A stretch of DNA of 64,000 bases from Acidovorax carolinensis. GTDB lineage: Bacteria > Pseudomonadota > Gammaproteobacteria > Burkholderiales > Burkholderiaceae_C. Position 1 is the first letter of the stretch. Each line of letters starts with the position of its first letter. Of the stretch, positions 9,201 to 19,352 are shown piece after piece. The position numbers and the translations under genes were made by a program. Under the pieces are notes generated by a model. It saw nothing but the letters and a program-made list of their open reading frames with translations. It did not search any database and was not told the DNA's origin. The stretch spans positions 1,674,001-1,738,000 of the forward strand of contig NZ_CP021361.1 in assembly GCF_002157145.1 (NCBI RefSeq). The letters run 5' to 3'.

Positions 9201-10130
9201 ATGAATGCAGTCGACGAATTCATCTACGAGCGCGGCAAGCGCTGCACGAAGTACCTGCGTCGTCGCATACCTGCCGACCTGCGCGCCGCGTACCCATCCC
9301 AACGCACTCACATCACTCTGAGCCTTGGCACATCCGACCTACGGGAAGCCAAGGTCCGTGCCAGGGCTACGCTGATGCGCATGGATGCCGAATTTGATAA
9401 CGCTCGGCAGCGCTTAGGCTCCCGCCAGACCGCTTTGGCTGCCCGACAGATATGTATAACCGACGAGGCTGAACTTTTCGGGAACGCCAAGCCTTGGACC
9501 CAGCCAACCTTGCGAGCTGGGGACAACCAGGCCCCTGCGGGGACGCTGAACGAAGTTGGCTCGACGCTCCCTGTGTCCGAGGCGGCCATGCGAGCCATTG
9601 AGGCCCTGCAGGTCGAGCTTTCAAAACTCATAGGACCGGAACCTGTTCGGTCCGTGCTTGCAGCTTTACAAGAATTCTTGAAAGCACATGGAAACGTTTG
9701 TGTATCGGACTGCGGTGATCTGAATTGCAGCAGTCAAGGGTTCACGTCTCCCGCGCCAGAGGTGGTGGAGACAGATGCCCATGATGGTTCGTCGGAGGGG
9801 GCAGACTCCCATTCTGTGGTCTGCAAGGCACCTTCCCAGGCGCCTGCGGTTCAACCAGTTGGCACGTCTGTTTCAGCTCCTATTTCCACATTGATGACGG
9901 GGGGCGGAAAGAGGCCGCCGTCATGGGATGAGGTATTTGCATGCTGGCGCGACTTTGTCTTAGATCGCCCGCGGTCGACAGCGATTGCGGCGCAAACGCC
10001 TTGGCGCGACCTACATCGCTTCATGGCCGGTAGAGTTGTATCGCCCCCATGCATGACTCCTGCCGAGGTGTCGCCACAGGATATGACGGCTTTCGCGCAG
10101 GATATGCGTTCACGCGGTTTGGCCGTCGAC
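9201..10130 (+). pseudogene. Tyrosine-type phage integrase, N-terminal part (catalytic domain lost)
   Basis: From ATG 9201 the product starts EFIYERGKRCTKYLRRRIPADLRAAYP then SLGTSDLREAKVRAR, the DUF6538-like N-terminal arm of phage integrases. A core-binding SAM-like segment follows near residues 230-310 (PSWDEVFACWRDFVLDRP). It stops being integrase-like at GLAVD, about 310 residues in. The catalytic R-H-R-Y domain is missing, replaced at 10131 by an IS256-type terminus; the frame closes at 10166 in unrelated sequence. Its place directly after tRNA-His suggests it once integrated the element here. It is presumably inactive. Confidence 0.75.
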
Positions 10131-10464
10131 GGGCGTGTCCGAATTTCCGTGTGTGAGGCTCATTGAACCTTCACCGATTTCGTGAAGCTGGTTGGATATC
10201 TTACGTGCTCGGTTTCATGAATCGTTCTTCGTAGAGGATTGCAAACTGGTTCATCGCTGATTTCCAATGGTTGGCTGCTCGCCCCCAGTCCTCGGTGATG
10301 TTGCGCAGGGCCAGCCAGATCAGCTTGGTGGCCGCATCGTCGCTGGGGAAGTGTCCTCTGGTCTTGATGATCTTGCGCAGCCGCGCATTCACGCTTTCAA
10401 TCGCATTGGTCGTGTAGATCACGCGTCGCACCTCGGGCGGGAAGGCGAAGAATGGGATCACCTT
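10131..10464 (-). mobile_element. IS256-family remnant (3' end with transposase C-terminus)
   Basis: The transposase end reads on the minus strand from 10464 to 10201 (VIPFFAFPPEVRRVIYTTNA, RGHFPSDDAATKLIWLALRN), the Mutator/IS256 C-terminal domain. The sequence at 10131 (GGGCGTGTCCGAATTTCC) looks like an IS256-type terminal repeat inserted in the integrase. The N-terminal three quarters of the transposase is gone; IS21 copy 1 starts at 10465. The longer open frame reaching 10608 is a chimera with IS21 sequence. Confidence 0.8.
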
Positions 10465-10581
10465 TGTTGGCGCCGACCGAAAACTGAGCCACTTTTGAGG
10501 GTAGTGCCGACCCAAAACTGAGCCAGGTGAACAACTTAATCTGCTGCTTTTTTGTGCAGCAGAGGACAAGGAGTGATCACC

Positions 10582-12126
10582 ATGGACATGATTGGCAGGA
10601 TCCGGCATTTGTATGCCCGCAAGAACAAATCGGAGCGCGAGATATCGCGCATGACAGGGCTATCGCGCAACACGGTGGCGAAGTGGCTGCACGGCGAGGT
10701 GGACGGCCCACCGAGGTACCGCCGCAGCGAACAGCCCAACAAACTGACGGCGTTTCATGACGCGCTCATGCTGGCCTTGAAGGCCGATGCACGGCGGCCC
10801 AAACACGAGCGGCGCACGGCCAAGGCGCTGTACGCCGAGATCAGGCAAGCGGGCTACGAAGGGGGTTACACGCGGGTGACCGACTTCATCCGGGCGTGGC
10901 GCCAGAGCGAGGGTCAGGGGGCGGCCGTCAATGCCTTCGTGCCGCTGGCCTTCGAGCTGGGAGAGGCTTTCCAGTTCGACTGGAGCGAGGAAGGCATGGT
11001 GATCGGCGGCATCTACTACCGGGTGCAGGTCTCGCATATGAAGCTGTGTGCTTCGCGGGCCTTCTGGCTGGTGGCGTACCCCAGCCAGGGTCACGAGATG
11101 CTGTTCGATGCCCACACCCGATCGTTCGCCGCGCTGGGCGGCGTGGCACGCCGGGGCATCTACGACAACATGAAGACCGCTGTAGACAAGGTCAAGAAGG
11201 GCAAGGGACGCATCGTCAACGAGCGCTTTGCCACCATGTGCGCGCACTACCTCTATGACCCGGACTTCTGCAACGTGGCCAGCGGCTGGGAGAAAGGGGT
11301 GGTGGAGAAGAACGTGCAGGACAGCCGCCGACGCATCTGGATCGACGCGGCGCAGATCAAGTTCGGCAGCTTCACCGAACTCAACGCCTGGCTGGGCCAG
11401 CGCTGCCGCGCGTTGTGGGACGAGGTACGCCACCCCGAGCACAAGCAGTTCAGCGTGTCGGAGATGCTCGAACACGAGCGGGCGCACCTCATGCCCATGC
11501 CGCTGCCCTTCGACGGCTACGTCGAGAAACCCGCGCGGGTTTCCAGCACCTGCCTGGTGTCTGTGGCGCGCAACCGGTATTCGGTGCCGTGCGAACGCGT
11601 GGGCCAGATGGTGAGCACGCGGCTGTACCCGGGCCGCGTGGTCATCGTGGCCGATGATGAGGTCATCGCCCGCCACGAACGTCTGAGCAACGCGGGCGAG
11701 ACCCGGTACGACTGGCAGCACTACATCCCGCTGCTGCAGAGAAAGCCCGGGGCGCTGAGAAACGGAGCGCCCTTTGCGGACATGCCCGAGCCACTGCAGC
11801 GGCTGCGCCGCGGGCTATTGCGTAACCCGGGAGGCGACCGGGTGATGGCGCAAGTGCTGGCGATTGTGCTTGGCGCCGGTCTGGACGCGGTGCTGGTGGC
11901 CATCGAGCTGGCGCTGGAGAGCGGTGCGCCAGGCAAGGTGAGCGTGGAGCATGTGGTCAACGTGCTGAGCCGGCTCAACGCGCAGCCGGCACCTCCCACG
12001 GCGGCCACACGGCTGAAGGTGACAACGCCACCGCTGGCAAACACGGCCCGCTACGACAGCCTTCGGGCCGACACCGCGGACAGTGCCGTGGGCGCCACCA
12101 CCGAAGGAGCCCGCCATGAAGACTGA
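10582..12126 (+). CDS. istA: IS21-family transposase IstA, copy 1
   Basis: 514 residues from ATG 10582 (AAGGAG eight bases upstream; the open frame extends further but without a better site). An N-terminal helix-turn-helix ([20 protein letters not shown]) precedes a DDE integrase core ([33 protein letters not shown], ending at the [12 protein letters not shown] region), then a C-terminal DNA-binding tail. IstA catalyses strand transfer, assisted by the ATPase IstB. Its end overlaps istB by 11 bp, indicating coupled translation. Confidence 0.95.
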   Translation: MDMIGRIRHLYARKNKSEREISRMTGLSRNTVAKWLHGEVDGPPRYRRSEQPNKLTAFHDALMLALKADARRPKHERRTAKALYAEIRQAGYEGGYTRVTDFIRAWRQSEGQGAAVNAFVPLAFELGEAFQFDWSEEGMVIGGIYYRVQVSHMKLCASRAFWLVAYPSQGHEMLFDAHTRSFAALGGVARRGIYDNMKTAVDKVKKGKGRIVNERFATMCAHYLYDPDFCNVASGWEKGVVEKNVQDSRRRIWIDAAQIKFGSFTELNAWLGQRCRALWDEVRHPEHKQFSVSEMLEHERAHLMPMPLPFDGYVEKPARVSSTCLVSVARNRYSVPCERVGQMVSTRLYPGRVVIVADDEVIARHERLSNAGETRYDWQHYIPLLQRKPGALRNGAPFADMPEPLQRLRRGLLRNPGGDRVMAQVLAIVLGAGLDAVLVAIELALESGAPGKVSVEHVVNVLSRLNAQPAPPTAATRLKVTTPPLANTARYDSLRADTADSAVGATTEGARHED

Positions 12127-12937
12127 TGTGCTGGTCGAACTCAAGGCGCTGCGCCTGCACGGCATGGCCGGTGCCTGGGCTGATCTGGTCGAGCAAGGCG
12201 GTGGCGATGGCGGCGGCCTGGGCATCGAGACCTCGCGCTGGCTGATCGAGCACCTGCTGCAGGCCGAGGGCACGGACCGGGCGATGCGCTCGATCAGCCA
12301 CCAGATGCACGCGGCGAAGTTCCCGGTGCACCGGGACATGGCGGGCTTTGACTTCTCGGTCTCGCCGGTGGACCGAAAGCTCGTCACCACGCTGGCCGGC
12401 ACTGCCTTTACCGACGAGGCGCACAACGTGGTGCTGGTGGGCGGCCCGGGCACGGGCAAGACCCATCTGGCCACTGCCATCGGCGTCTCGGGCATCACCC
12501 GCCATGGCAAGCGGGTGCGGTTCTACTCCACGGTCGATCTGGTTAACGCACTGGAGCAGGAGAAGGCGCAGGGCAAGGCCGGTCGCATCGCCACCAGCTT
12601 GCTGCGCATGGACCTGATCATCCTGGACGAGCTGGGTTATCTGCCGTTCAGCCAGGCCGGCGGGGCGCTGCTGTTCCACCTGCTGAGCAAGCTGTACGAA
12701 CACACCAGCGTGATGATCACGACCAACCTGGACTTCGCCGAATGGTCCAGCGTGTTCGGCGACGCGAAGATGACCACCGCGCTGCTGGACCGTCTCACGC
12801 ACCACTGCCACATCGTGGAGACGGGCAACGAGTCGATCCGGTTCAGCCGCAGCACGGCCGCTGCGAAGAAGCGGATCAAGGCCCGGGAACAGGACCGAAA
12901 GAGTGCCTCAACGCAGGCTGAGCCCGACCCATTCTGA
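12116..12937 (+). CDS. istB: IS21-family helper ATPase IstB, copy 1
   Basis: 273 residues from the ATG at 12116, which has GAAGGAG upstream and overlaps the istA end. Walker A is [11 protein letters not shown] and Walker [11 protein letters not shown], with the DnaC/IstB-type sensor region [16 protein letters not shown]. IstB is an AAA+ protein that selects target DNA and stimulates IstA. Confidence 0.95.
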   Translation: MKTDVLVELKALRLHGMAGAWADLVEQGGGDGGGLGIETSRWLIEHLLQAEGTDRAMRSISHQMHAAKFPVHRDMAGFDFSVSPVDRKLVTTLAGTAFTDEAHNVVLVGGPGTGKTHLATAIGVSGITRHGKRVRFYSTVDLVNALEQEKAQGKAGRIATSLLRMDLIILDELGYLPFSQAGGALLFHLLSKLYEHTSVMITTNLDFAEWSSVFGDAKMTTALLDRLTHHCHIVETGNESIRFSRSTAAAKKRIKAREQDRKSASTQAEPDPF

Positions 12938-13133
12938 GCAGGCACCGCGCAGGGCAAGCCGCTACGGGCTACGCCCTTCGCGGCTTGCCCAGCGCCTTCA
13001 ACACATCAGCAAGGAGATCAGCAAACCAGGATAGCACCTACACTTATCCACAGCCGACCCTTGAAACGTCGGCTTCCACCCCTGGCTCAATATTCAGTCG
13101 GCACGGTGGCTCAGATTTGGATCGGCGCCGACA

Positions 13134-13183
13134 TGCTTGCGGAAACGAATCCGAACCTGAAGCCCTTCGGGTCGGAGATTTGA
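13134..13183 (+). pseudogene. C-terminal scrap of an unidentified gene
   Basis: Directly after the IS21 right end an open frame reads LAETNPNLKPFGSEI and stops at 13181-13183. Hairpins follow (ATTTCCC/GGGAAAT near 13190, GCGGCACC/GGTGCCGC at 13214-13239). This could be the end of a gene cut by the IS. I do not recognise the family, and it is short enough to be chance. Confidence 0.25.
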
Positions 13184-13337
13184 CGCGATTTCCCTGGGGA
13201 AATTTCAGAGGGTGCGGCACCTTCCCATCGCGGTGCCGCGAGAAGCACATAAGAAGCCATAGAGCGGAGGACGCTAGCGCCAATTCTGACGCCTTGGGCG
13301 AGATGTTTGAGAGGTCCCGCGGCGCTCTTGCACATGA

Positions 13338-13357
13338 TACTGATGTTTTGTACAGTA
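13338..13357. promoter_or_regulatory. LexA (SOS) box, consensus
   Basis: TACTG-N10-CAGTA, a perfect match to the palindromic arms of the proteobacterial LexA operator. On the plus strand a 26-codon open frame starts at 13384 (MYKPCRYVF...), 26 bp beyond the box; on the minus strand ATG 13336 opens a frame that runs into the IS21 end. Neither is recognisable. The rest of 13184-13633 holds hairpins and no convincing gene. Confidence 0.6.
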
Positions 13358-13633
13358 TTGTAAAAAATGACACCGAGAAAGCCATGTACAAACCATGCCG
13401 TTACGTATTCCGTCCTGCCCGACCGGCTCCCGCATTGCTGCGCCGCATCTGGGCATGGTTCTGAGCTACCACTGCAGCGCCACCGGGGCATGCCCAGCCT
13501 ACGGGAAGTCAAGGGTGTGCGGTCTGTGTCCACCACCTGAGGCTGAAGGCAGCCGCTCATCGCTAGATGGTCGTTCATCATGGATCAGCTACTGGCGTTG
13601 TACAAAGAACGTCGCCGCTATTAGCATGGCAAT

Positions 13634-13999
13634 ATGTCAAAGAATCCAGCGCAGAAACATCGGAGGAATTCAACGCCCTGTGATTCGAGTGAGGACGGCG
13701 CTTGGCTTGATGCGGCGCCTGTAGGGCGTGAGTTCGGAAGTCCGAACTATGAGAGATTGATAGCACTGGATCACGCAGCCTTCGCAGCGTTCCAATCCTG
13801 GGAAAAGGTGCGAGCTTGGCTGTCCGAACCGAACTCTCAGCTTGATGGAGCTTGCCCTGAGGACGCGACCCGAAGCCCTGCTGGATTTACCAAAGTCATG
13901 TCAATCCTGATGTCAATGGGGAGCCATGCCAGTACGGACTTCATGAGCGAGATTGACGTTTTGCCAGTCCAAGATCGAGATAGTCTCAAAGGTATATAG
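13634..13999 (+). CDS. Small hypothetical protein, possible MbcA/ParS/Xre-type antitoxin domain
   Basis: 121 residues. The segment KVRAWLSEPNSQLDGACPED resembles the R-x-W-L-x-x-P-N-x-x-L-x-G-x-x-P core of the MbcA/ParS/Xre toxin-binding domain (DUF2384), preceded by a predicted helix (YERLIALDHAAFAAFQSW). Such proteins normally pair with a RES-domain toxin; none is seen nearby, and the gene sits among IS remnants with only a weak ribosome site. The last 30 residues do not continue the domain convincingly, so it may be truncated or not a real gene. Confidence 0.4.
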   Translation: MSKNPAQKHRRNSTPCDSSEDGAWLDAAPVGREFGSPNYERLIALDHAAFAAFQSWEKVRAWLSEPNSQLDGACPEDATRSPAGFTKVMSILMSMGSHASTDFMSEIDVLPVQDRDSLKGI

Positions 14000-14117
14000 C
14001 TGTTTCCAGAGGAATGTATGCGGGGTTTTGAGTGGGCTGCTTCTGGCCGACAGTGCGCGTTCGATGAGGAACGGTGAATGACCGCAACCGCTGCATGGCT
14101 GTCATCCAGTCCCTAGA

Positions 14118-14615
14118 GATGAGCCCGTCACGATCACCCTGGGGGCAGACAAAGGCTACGACACCAAGGAGTTCATCCAGGCCCTGCAGGAGATGAACGT
14201 GCTGCCCCACGTGGCGCAAAACAAGTCAGGGCGCCAATCTGCGGTTCCTGACGCGATTGCAGACAGCGAAGGCTACGCCATCTCTCAGCAAAAGAGAATG
14301 CTGATTGAACAAGGCTTTGGCTGGGCCAAGACGGTGGGGCACATGCGCCAGGTGCTGGTGCGTGGGATCAAGAAAGTCGATCAGATGTTTGTGCTGACGA
14401 TGGCAGGCTACAACCTCACGCGACTGCGCAGCCTGGAGCAAATCCGTCTGCAGGGGGCAGATGCGAGGGAAAAAGGAGCAGCAAACCGTGCTTTGCGGCT
14501 GAAAACACGCGTGTTTTACGGGCTGACTTTCAGGATGCGGAAAGCTGCTGCGCAAAATGCGTTTGCAGACACTGAGCTGGCTCGGCCGCAGGGGAGTATT
14601 TCAGCAGCCTGTTAG
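14118..14615 (+). pseudogene. IS5-family transposase, C-terminal remnant
   Basis: In-frame from about 14118: VTITLGADKGYDTKEFIQAL, NVLPHVAQNKSGRQSAVPDA, then RMLIEQGFGWAKTVGHMRQV and the C-terminal GYNLTRLRSL, the last third of an IS5-group DDE transposase with its YREK-like glutamate region. The N-terminal part and left terminus are missing. The 14000-14117 stretch before it is a junction with no gene that I can support. Confidence 0.8.
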
Positions 14616-14768
14616 TTGCACTTTACAAATATCTTGGCTCGACACATTCTCTAGGCTTTTATGACTATTCTGTATTCGACCTTTGCAGCTGGTTCGGATA
14701 AACTGCATTTCATCGGACAGAAATCGAAGTGCTTGGAAGTTGTTCAAGTTTCATGATTTTTCTGAGCG

Positions 14769-15257
14769 CGGCTGCATAAGCCGTTTCTTATACTGAGAGG
14801 TTTCGGCCAATCAGGGAATTAGGACTCTCGGGTCATTGTTCCAACCTCGGCTGCATAAGCCGTTTCTTGTACTGAGAGGTTTCGACCAATCAGGGAATTA
14901 GGACTCTCGGGTCATTGTTCCAACCTCGGCTGCATAAGCCGTTTCTTGTACTGAGAGGTTTCGACCAATCAGGGAATTAGGACTCTCGGGTCATTGTTCC
15001 AACCTCGGCTGCATAAGTCGTTTCTTGTACTGAGAGGTTTCGATCAATCAGGGAATTAGGACTCTCGGGTCATTGTTCCAACCTCGGCTGCATAAGCCGT
15101 TTCTTGTACTGATAGGTTTCGACCAATCGGGGAATTAGGACTCTCGGGTCATTGTTCCAACCTCGGCTGCATAAGCCGTTTCTTGTACTGAGAGGTTTCG
15201 ACCAATCAGGGAATTAGGACTCTCGGGTCATTGTTCCAACCTCGGCTGCATAAGCCG
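14769..15257. repeat. Tandem array: six 79-bp repeats plus the start of a seventh
   Basis: Units begin with the palindrome CGGCT-GCATA-AGCCG at 14769, 14848, 14927, 15006, 15085, 15164 and 15243, an exact 79-bp period. Units differ by 0-2 substitutions (for example AAGTCG in unit 4, GATAGG in unit 5). Unit 7 matches for 15 bp, then becomes a diverged relative up to about 15317. There are no unique spacers, so it is not CRISPR. No open frame spans it. It lies directly before the truncated IclR gene; 14616-14768 before it is AT-richer and has no visible gene. Confidence 0.9.
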
Positions 15258-15267
15258 CTTTGTATTT

Positions 15268-16029
15268 GTGGGTTTAGACCAACTAAGGAATGAAGGCCTT
15301 CGGGCCTTTGTTTCGGCCACCACGCACCGTTTGTTGCAATCGCTGGTGGGAGAGGGCATGGTGGAGCAGGACGAGCGCAGCAAGCTCTACCGCCTGACCA
15401 TGGACTTCTTCGTCCCGGCCGCCAAAGCAGGAAACCCCGGTGACCTGCGTAGCTTGTGCCGCCTCGCGCTGCTACGCCTGTGCGCCAGCTTAGGCGACAG
15501 CATTTTTTTGCTGGTACGCAGTGGGTTTTACGCCGTTTGCTTGGACCGTAGCGAGGGCCCGTTTCCTATCCGTTCGTTCACCGGTGACATCGGCGGACGC
15601 GTAGCCTTGGGAGTGGGGCAGGGCGCACTGGCCATCCTCGCGTTTTTGCCTGAGGCCGAGCGCGAGGAGGTTATCCGCTTCAACCTCTCGCGCGTGCGTG
15701 AATACGGCTTGTTTGACGAGGTCTATTTGCGCACCGAGATCGAGCGCGTACGCCAACTGGGCTGCGCGGGCCGCAGTACCGGCTTGCTTGAAGGTATGGC
15801 GGGTGTGGCCGTACCCATCTGCGACCGCGAGGGGCGCGCTGTAGCCGCGCTCAGTGTGGGCACCATCTCCGCGCGTCTGAACGATGACCGGATGCCCACA
15901 GTGGTGGAACTGCTCAAGCGTGAAGCGGCTGCCATTGGGCCAAAGATCAATCCGTTTGATGTGACGTTGCGGCGGCCTGCGCAGAGTTTTACGGGTGGAC
16001 GCAGCGAGATGCAAAGGCAGTCTGAGTAG
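15268..16029 (+). pseudogene. IclR-family transcriptional regulator lacking the start of its HTH domain
   Basis: From about residue 16 the product is IclR-like: second half of the winged helix (TTHRLLQSLVGEGMVEQDER, KLYRL), then the effector-binding domain (FPIRSFTGDIGGRVALGVGQ, GALAILAFLP, GMAGVAVPICDREGRAVAAL). The first helices normally before ATTHRLL are absent; the open frame instead enters the diverged seventh tandem unit. Such regulators usually control adjacent catabolic genes, here probably the acyl-CoA cluster now separated by IS21 copy 2. DNA binding is probably lost. A start at GTG 15268 is formal only. Confidence 0.75.
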
Positions 16030-16236
16030 TAGCGTGGGAACGTCCCTAGGGTAATCGCATATCTGATTGGAGTAGGTCACATGACACTTCTCTAACTTCG
16101 GTGAGCCTGACCACCTAATTGTTGGCGCCGACCGAAAACTGAGCCACTTTTGAGGGTAGTGCCGACCCAAAACTGAGCCAGGTGAACAACTTAATCTGCT
16201 GCTTTTTTGTGCAGCAGAGGACAAGGAGTGATCACC

Positions 16237-17781
16237 ATGGACATGATTGGCAGGATCCGGCATTTGTATGCCCGCAAGAACAAATCGGAGCGCGAGATAT
16301 CGCGCATGACAGGGCTATCGCGCAACACGGTGGCGAAGTGGCTGCACGGCGAGGTGGACGGCCCACCGAGGTACCGCCGCAGCGAACAGCCCAACAAACT
16401 GACGGCGTTTCATGACGCGCTCATGCTGGCCTTGAAGGCCGATGCACGGCGGCCCAAACACGAGCGGCGCACGGCCAAGGCGCTGTACGCCGAGATCAGG
16501 CAAGCGGGCTACGAAGGGGGTTACACGCGGGTGACCGACTTCATCCGGGCGTGGCGCCAGAGCGAGGGTCAGGGGGCGGCCGTCAATGCCTTCGTGCCGC
16601 TGGCCTTCGAGCTGGGAGAGGCTTTCCAGTTCGACTGGAGCGAGGAAGGCATGGTGATCGGCGGCATCTACTACCGGGTGCAGGTCTCGCATATGAAGCT
16701 GTGTGCTTCGCGGGCCTTCTGGCTGGTGGCGTACCCCAGCCAGGGTCACGAGATGCTGTTCGATGCCCACACCCGATCGTTCGCCGCGCTGGGCGGCGTG
16801 GCACGCCGGGGCATCTACGACAACATGAAGACCGCTGTAGACAAGGTCAAGAAGGGCAAGGGACGCATCGTCAACGAGCGCTTTGCCACCATGTGCGCGC
16901 ACTACCTCTATGACCCGGACTTCTGCAACGTGGCCAGCGGCTGGGAGAAAGGGGTGGTGGAGAAGAACGTGCAGGACAGCCGCCGACGCATCTGGATCGA
17001 CGCGGCGCAGATCAAGTTCGGCAGCTTCACCGAACTCAACGCCTGGCTGGGCCAGCGCTGCCGCGCGTTGTGGGACGAGGTACGCCACCCCGAGCACAAG
17101 CAGTTCAGCGTGTCGGAGATGCTCGAACACGAGCGGGCGCACCTCATGCCCATGCCGCTGCCCTTCGACGGCTACGTCGAGAAACCCGCGCGGGTTTCCA
17201 GCACCTGCCTGGTGTCTGTGGCGCGCAACCGGTATTCGGTGCCGTGCGAACGCGTGGGCCAGATGGTGAGCACGCGGCTGTACCCGGGCCGCGTGGTCAT
17301 CGTGGCCGATGATGAGGTCATCGCCCGCCACGAACGTCTGAGCAACGCGGGCGAGACCCGGTACGACTGGCAGCACTACATCCCGCTGCTGCAGAGAAAG
17401 CCCGGGGCGCTGAGAAACGGAGCGCCCTTTGCGGACATGCCCGAGCCACTGCAGCGGCTGCGCCGCGGGCTATTGCGTAACCCGGGAGGCGACCGGGTGA
17501 TGGCGCAAGTGCTGGCGATTGTGCTTGGCGCCGGTCTGGACGCGGTGCTGGTGGCCATCGAGCTGGCGCTGGAGAGCGGTGCGCCAGGCAAGGTGAGCGT
17601 GGAGCATGTGGTCAACGTGCTGAGCCGGCTCAACGCGCAGCCGGCACCTCCCACGGCGGCCACACGGCTGAAGGTGACAACGCCACCGCTGGCAAACACG
17701 GCCCGCTACGACAGCCTTCGGGCCGACACCGCGGACAGTGCCGTGGGCGCCACCACCGAAGGAGCCCGCCATGAAGACTGA
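16237..17781 (+). CDS. istA: IS21-family transposase IstA, copy 2
   Basis: 514 residues, identical in protein sequence to the first copy at 10582-12126, with the same AAGGAG site and 11-bp overlap with istB. Confidence 0.95.
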   Translation: MDMIGRIRHLYARKNKSEREISRMTGLSRNTVAKWLHGEVDGPPRYRRSEQPNKLTAFHDALMLALKADARRPKHERRTAKALYAEIRQAGYEGGYTRVTDFIRAWRQSEGQGAAVNAFVPLAFELGEAFQFDWSEEGMVIGGIYYRVQVSHMKLCASRAFWLVAYPSQGHEMLFDAHTRSFAALGGVARRGIYDNMKTAVDKVKKGKGRIVNERFATMCAHYLYDPDFCNVASGWEKGVVEKNVQDSRRRIWIDAAQIKFGSFTELNAWLGQRCRALWDEVRHPEHKQFSVSEMLEHERAHLMPMPLPFDGYVEKPARVSSTCLVSVARNRYSVPCERVGQMVSTRLYPGRVVIVADDEVIARHERLSNAGETRYDWQHYIPLLQRKPGALRNGAPFADMPEPLQRLRRGLLRNPGGDRVMAQVLAIVLGAGLDAVLVAIELALESGAPGKVSVEHVVNVLSRLNAQPAPPTAATRLKVTTPPLANTARYDSLRADTADSAVGATTEGARHED

Positions 17782-18592
17782 TGTGCTGGTCGAACTCAAG
17801 GCGCTGCGCCTGCACGGCATGGCCGGTGCCTGGGCTGATCTGGTCGAGCAAGGCGGTGGCGATGGCGGCGGCCTGGGCATCGAGACCTCGCGCTGGCTGA
17901 TCGAGCACCTGCTGCAGGCCGAGGGCACGGACCGGGCGATGCGCTCGATCAGCCACCAGATGCACGCGGCGAAGTTCCCGGTGCACCGGGACATGGCGGG
18001 CTTTGACTTCTCGGTCTCGCCGGTGGACCGAAAGCTCGTCACCACGCTGGCCGGCACTGCCTTTACCGACGAGGCGCACAACGTGGTGCTGGTGGGCGGC
18101 CCGGGCACGGGCAAGACCCATCTGGCCACTGCCATCGGCGTCTCGGGCATCACCCGCCATGGCAAGCGGGTGCGGTTCTACTCCACGGTCGATCTGGTTA
18201 ACGCACTGGAGCAGGAGAAGGCGCAGGGCAAGGCCGGTCGCATCGCCACCAGCTTGCTGCGCATGGACCTGATCATCCTGGACGAGCTGGGTTATCTGCC
18301 GTTCAGCCAGGCCGGCGGGGCGCTGCTGTTCCACCTGCTGAGCAAGCTGTACGAACACACCAGCGTGATGATCACGACCAACCTGGACTTCGCCGAATGG
18401 TCCAGCGTGTTCGGCGACGCGAAGATGACCACCGCGCTGCTGGACCGTCTCACGCACCACTGCCACATCGTGGAGACGGGCAACGAGTCGATCCGGTTCA
18501 GCCGCAGCACGGCCGCTGCGAAGAAGCGGATCAAGGCCCGGGAACAGGACCGAAAGAGTGCCTCAACGCAGGCTGAGCCCGACCCATTCTGA
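17771..18592 (+). CDS. istB: IS21-family helper ATPase IstB, copy 2
   Basis: 273 residues, identical to the copy at 12116-12937, with intact Walker A and B motifs. Confidence 0.95.
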   Translation: MKTDVLVELKALRLHGMAGAWADLVEQGGGDGGGLGIETSRWLIEHLLQAEGTDRAMRSISHQMHAAKFPVHRDMAGFDFSVSPVDRKLVTTLAGTAFTDEAHNVVLVGGPGTGKTHLATAIGVSGITRHGKRVRFYSTVDLVNALEQEKAQGKAGRIATSLLRMDLIILDELGYLPFSQAGGALLFHLLSKLYEHTSVMITTNLDFAEWSSVFGDAKMTTALLDRLTHHCHIVETGNESIRFSRSTAAAKKRIKAREQDRKSASTQAEPDPF

Positions 18593-18788
18593 GCAGGCAC
18601 CGCGCAGGGCAAGCCGCTACGGGCTACGCCCTTCGCGGCTTGCCCAGCGCCTTCAACACATCAGCAAGGAGATCAGCAAACCAGGATAGCACCTACACTT
18701 ATCCACAGCCGACCCTTGAAACGTCGGCTTCCACCCCTGGCTCAATATTCAGTCGGCACGGTGGCTCAGATTTGGATCGGCGCCGACA

Positions 18789-19337
18789 GATGTGTCGCTG
18801 TTCGAGACGGCCACTACCTGGGCATCGCTGTTGGCGGCGCAGGTGATGGCCAGCGGCAAGGAAGTGGAAAAACAGGGCTCGGGTGCGCCGGGTATCGCAC
18901 CCTACAAAGCCTATGGCACGCAGGATGGCGAGGTGGTGATCGCCGCAGGCAGCGACGCGCTGTTCAAGGGTTTGTGCAGCGTGTTGGGCCACCCCGAGTG
19001 GGTCAGCGATGCGCGCTTCATTGACAACCCGAACCGCGTTGCCAATCAGGCCGTGCTGTACGGATTGATAGACCCGTTGGTCGCGGCCCAGCCCACGTCG
19101 CACTGGGTGGATGCGCTGGAAGCTGCTGGGGTGCCTTGCGCACCGGTCAACACCGTGGGCCAGGTGCTGGAGCACGCCCAGACTCAGGCGCTCGACTTGA
19201 TACACCCCGTGCCCGGAACAAGCATGCGTTTTGTGGCTTTGCCGGTGAGCTTTGATGGCCAACGCCCGCGCGTGCGCAGCGCGCCACCGGCATTGGGTGC
19301 TCATACACAGCAGCTGTTGTTTCCCGAACTGGTCTGA
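18789..19337 (+). pseudogene. CaiB/BaiF-family CoA-transferase, C-terminal half
   Basis: The frame enters from the IS21 end as DVSLFETATTWASLLAAQ and continues through GIAPYKAYGTQDGEVVIAAG, PEWVSDARF and AAGVPCAPVNTVGQVLEHAQ, all characteristic of the C-terminal half of family III CoA transferases. About 182 of the usual roughly 400 residues remain; the N-terminal Rossmann region with the catalytic aspartate is gone. It would have activated the pathway substrate as its CoA thioester. Enoyl-CoA hydratase follows 15 bp downstream, so it was the first gene of that operon. Confidence 0.88.
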
Positions 19338-19352
19338 GGCAGGAGCCACACC

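Larger units (their letters stand above)
10465..13133 (+). mobile_element. IS21-family insertion sequence, copy 1 (2,669 bp, intact)
   Basis: Ends are imperfect inverted repeats: left TGTTGGCGCCGACCGAAAAC, right the complement of TGTCGGCGCCGATCCAAATC. Each end carries a second internal transposase-site-like repeat (GTGCCGACCCAAAACTGAGC on the left, TGGCTCAATATTCAGTCGGC on the right), as in IS21. It contains overlapping istA and istB. No target duplication is visible (ACCTT left, TGCTT right). The proteins are identical in three copies in this window and the DNA appears identical. Confidence 0.95.
16120..18788 (+). mobile_element. IS21-family insertion sequence, copy 2 (2,669 bp, intact)
   Basis: Same ends and length as copy 1 and the same orientation. 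Flanks are CTAAT (left) and GATGT (right), with no target duplication. It has removed the start of the CaiB gene on its right. Confidence 0.95.

Noticed and set aside
10660..11721. 353-residue frame antisense to istA (and its copies in the other two IS21)
   Set aside because: Shadow frame with no ribosome site or known family; repeats only because the IS repeats.
13111..13581. 156-residue minus-strand frame over the LexA box region
   Set aside because: Runs into the IS21 end, no recognisable motif; noted only as an alternative beside the LexA box.
14769..15257. CRISPR array
   Set aside because: The whole 79-bp unit repeats without unique spacers and there are no cas genes.
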